From NCBI GenBank assembly GCA_934169775.1, contig CAKPOI010000050.1, positions 1-5,664 of the forward strand: a DNA stretch of 5,664 nt. Direction: 5' to 3'. The notes beneath the pieces were generated by a model that saw only the letters and a list, made by a program, of their open reading frames with translations, ran no database searches and had not been told where the DNA came from. This DNA comes from an uncultured Clostridia bacterium. Its GTDB lineage: Bacteria > Bacillota > Clostridia > TANB77 > CAG-508. Of this stretch, positions 4,782-5,664 are shown piece by piece (the stretch's first letter is position 1; each line of letters starts with the position of its first letter). A program made the position numbers and the translations under genes.

Positions 4782-5276
4782 ATGGAAATTGTTGAAGAAA
4801 AATTATATTTTATAAAAGATGAATTCATTGAAAAGTACAACCCTAAATATCATTTAATGGAAAATAAAGAAGCTGGAACAAAAAGACCAACTTATTTTTG
4901 TTTTCGAGATAAAATTGATAAAGAAATATTGTGGTTTGTACCTATGTCTTCAAAATATGATAAGTATTTAAAATTATATAATGATATTAGGACTAAAAAA
5001 GGAATAGAACCTAATAATTTTGTATTTGCAAGAAATTTGGCTGGAAAAAAAGCTGTTTTTCTAATTCAAAACATGTTTCCTACTTTAGAAAAATACATAG
5101 AACAAGAATATAAAAAAGCTGGAGTATCAATTAAAGTTCCTAAAGCAGTAAAAGAGGAAATAGATAAAAAGACTAGAGATATTTTTGCACTTACAAATAG
5201 AGGAATTATAGCTACATTTACTAATTTACCAGAATTTTTAAATGATATTAAGATAGAAAAATCTTTAATTCTATAA
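4782..5276 (+). CDS. Type III toxin, ToxN/AbiQ/CptN-like endoribonuclease
   Basis: The product is a 164-residue cytosolic protein, within the usual range for type III toxins. These RNases cut mRNA and their own antitoxin precursor, stopping growth; ToxIN and AbiQ loci can abort phage infection. The family core is visible: RPTYFCF (about residues 35-41), then LWFVPMSSKYDKY (about 50-62), whose Ser56-Ser57-Lys58 corresponds to the T/S-S-x-K active-site region of ToxN, and a long helical C-terminal half (NNFVFARNL, LIQNMFPTLEKYI, IDKKTRDIFALTNRGI). I chose ATG 4782 because AAGGA (4772-4776) lies five bases upstream; an upstream GTG at 4731 would start inside the antitoxin repeat and translate through the terminator. 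No promoter of its own is seen, so expression depends on read-through. The two-repeat antitoxin and SSK motif favour the CptN branch over ToxN; the subfamily call is inference. The reading frame is intact although most neighbours are broken. Confidence 0.88.
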   Translation: MEIVEEKLYFIKDEFIEKYNPKYHLMENKEAGTKRPTYFCFRDKIDKEILWFVPMSSKYDKYLKLYNDIRTKKGIEPNNFVFARNLAGKKAVFLIQNMFPTLEKYIEQEYKKAGVSIKVPKAVKEEIDKKTRDIFALTNRGIIATFTNLPEFLNDIKIEKSLIL

Positions 5277-5297
5277 CAAAAACAAATAGTAAGTTGT

Positions 5298-5591
5298 ATG
5301 AAGTGGGGTTATGAAAAGTTACAATCAATTATTTGAAATCGATTGGTGCAACAGAACTGGATATGGACAATTATCGAATTAAATATGGAATCAATAAGTG
5401 GACACAAAATGATTTAAATGAAAAAGAAAAAGAAGAATTTTTAAAGGAATTATTAAAACTAAAAGATTATGTCATTGATGTTAAAATTGGAGAAAATACT
5501 AAATATTGAAAATGAAAATCGTTTTGGTAACTGTTATAAATATGCTTATTATATTTCATTTGAAAAAAGTAAAAATGAATTGGAAAGATAA
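5298..5591 (+). pseudogene. Frameshifted remnant of an unrecognised gene
   Basis: Protein-like sequence continues through three frames. A short start (ATG 5298, MKWGYEK) is followed one frame away by an open stretch from 5315 to TGA 5507-5509 (VTINYLKSIGATELDMDNY, IKYGINKWTQNDLNEKEKEE, FLKELLKLKDYVIDVKIGE). A third frame then carries ENENRFGNCYKYAYYISFEKS to TAA 5589-5591. Adding one base near 5317 and removing one T near 5507 would give a small protein of about 97 residues. I do not recognise it. It starts about 20 bases after the toxin stop on the same strand and ends just before a strong terminator, so it may once have been the last gene of the toxin transcript. No good RBS is seen for 5298, so the true original start is uncertain. 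Confidence 0.4.
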
Positions 5592-5606
5592 ATTACATGT
5601 ATACTG

Positions 5607-5643
5607 TTAGATGTAAATAAATGAGTTTACATCTAATTTTTTT
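5607..5643 (+). terminator. Intrinsic terminator at the end of the toxin-antitoxin transcript
   Basis: TTAGATGTAAA (5607-5617) pairs perfectly with TTTACATCTAA (5626-5636) over 11 bp around an 8-base loop and is followed by seven T. It would end transcripts that read through the toxin gene. Confidence 0.87.
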
Positions 5644-5664
5644 GGTTGTAAAATTATTTACAAA

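Overview
The window is very AT-rich and carries purine-rich Shine-Dalgarno sites, sigma-A type promoters (several with a TGn extended -10) and stem-plus-T-tract terminators. This fits a low-GC Firmicute, most likely a gut-type member of the Clostridia; a Fusobacterium-like host is less likely but not excluded. All tryptophans in the readable genes use TGG, so the standard bacterial code applies.

Left part (1-2513), + strand. The window opens with the C-terminal tail of a membrane protein, possibly an FtsX-like ABC permease. An intact MmcQ/YjbR-family gene (198-524) and a probable terminator follow. Three decayed genes come next: a tyrosine site-specific recombinase with two in-frame nonsense codons (656-1465), a NUDIX hydrolase broken by a one-base frameshift (1594-2012), and a DegT/DnrJ/EryC1/StrS sugar aminotransferase with two frameshifts and its 3' two-thirds missing (2060-2513). 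Each break can be undone by one small change, which suggests recent, unselected decay.

Middle part (2514-4450). About 0.9 kb of extremely AT-rich DNA has no gene I can support. An unrecognised 117-residue gene follows (3549-3902), with its own promoter, a strong RBS and richer base composition. It converges on an unrecognised 74-residue minus-strand gene (4110-4334), and the two share an 18-bp bidirectional terminator.

Right part (4603-5664). The most interesting item is an apparently complete type III (RNA-protein) toxin-antitoxin locus of the ToxIN/AbiQ/CptIN superfamily. It has a near-consensus promoter, a short RNA with two 48-nt repeats, an intrinsic terminator, then an intact 164-codon endoribonuclease toxin gene. 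Each repeat can fold into the same H-type pseudoknot, and three base pairs differ between the repeats by compensatory changes on both sides. The RNA would bind and inhibit the toxin, while read-through of the terminator supplies toxin mRNA. Two repeats and the SSK motif in the toxin point to the CptIN branch. Downstream lies a frameshifted remnant of an unrecognised gene and a strong terminator. The toxin-antitoxin locus appears intact while most genes to its left and the one to its right are decaying.
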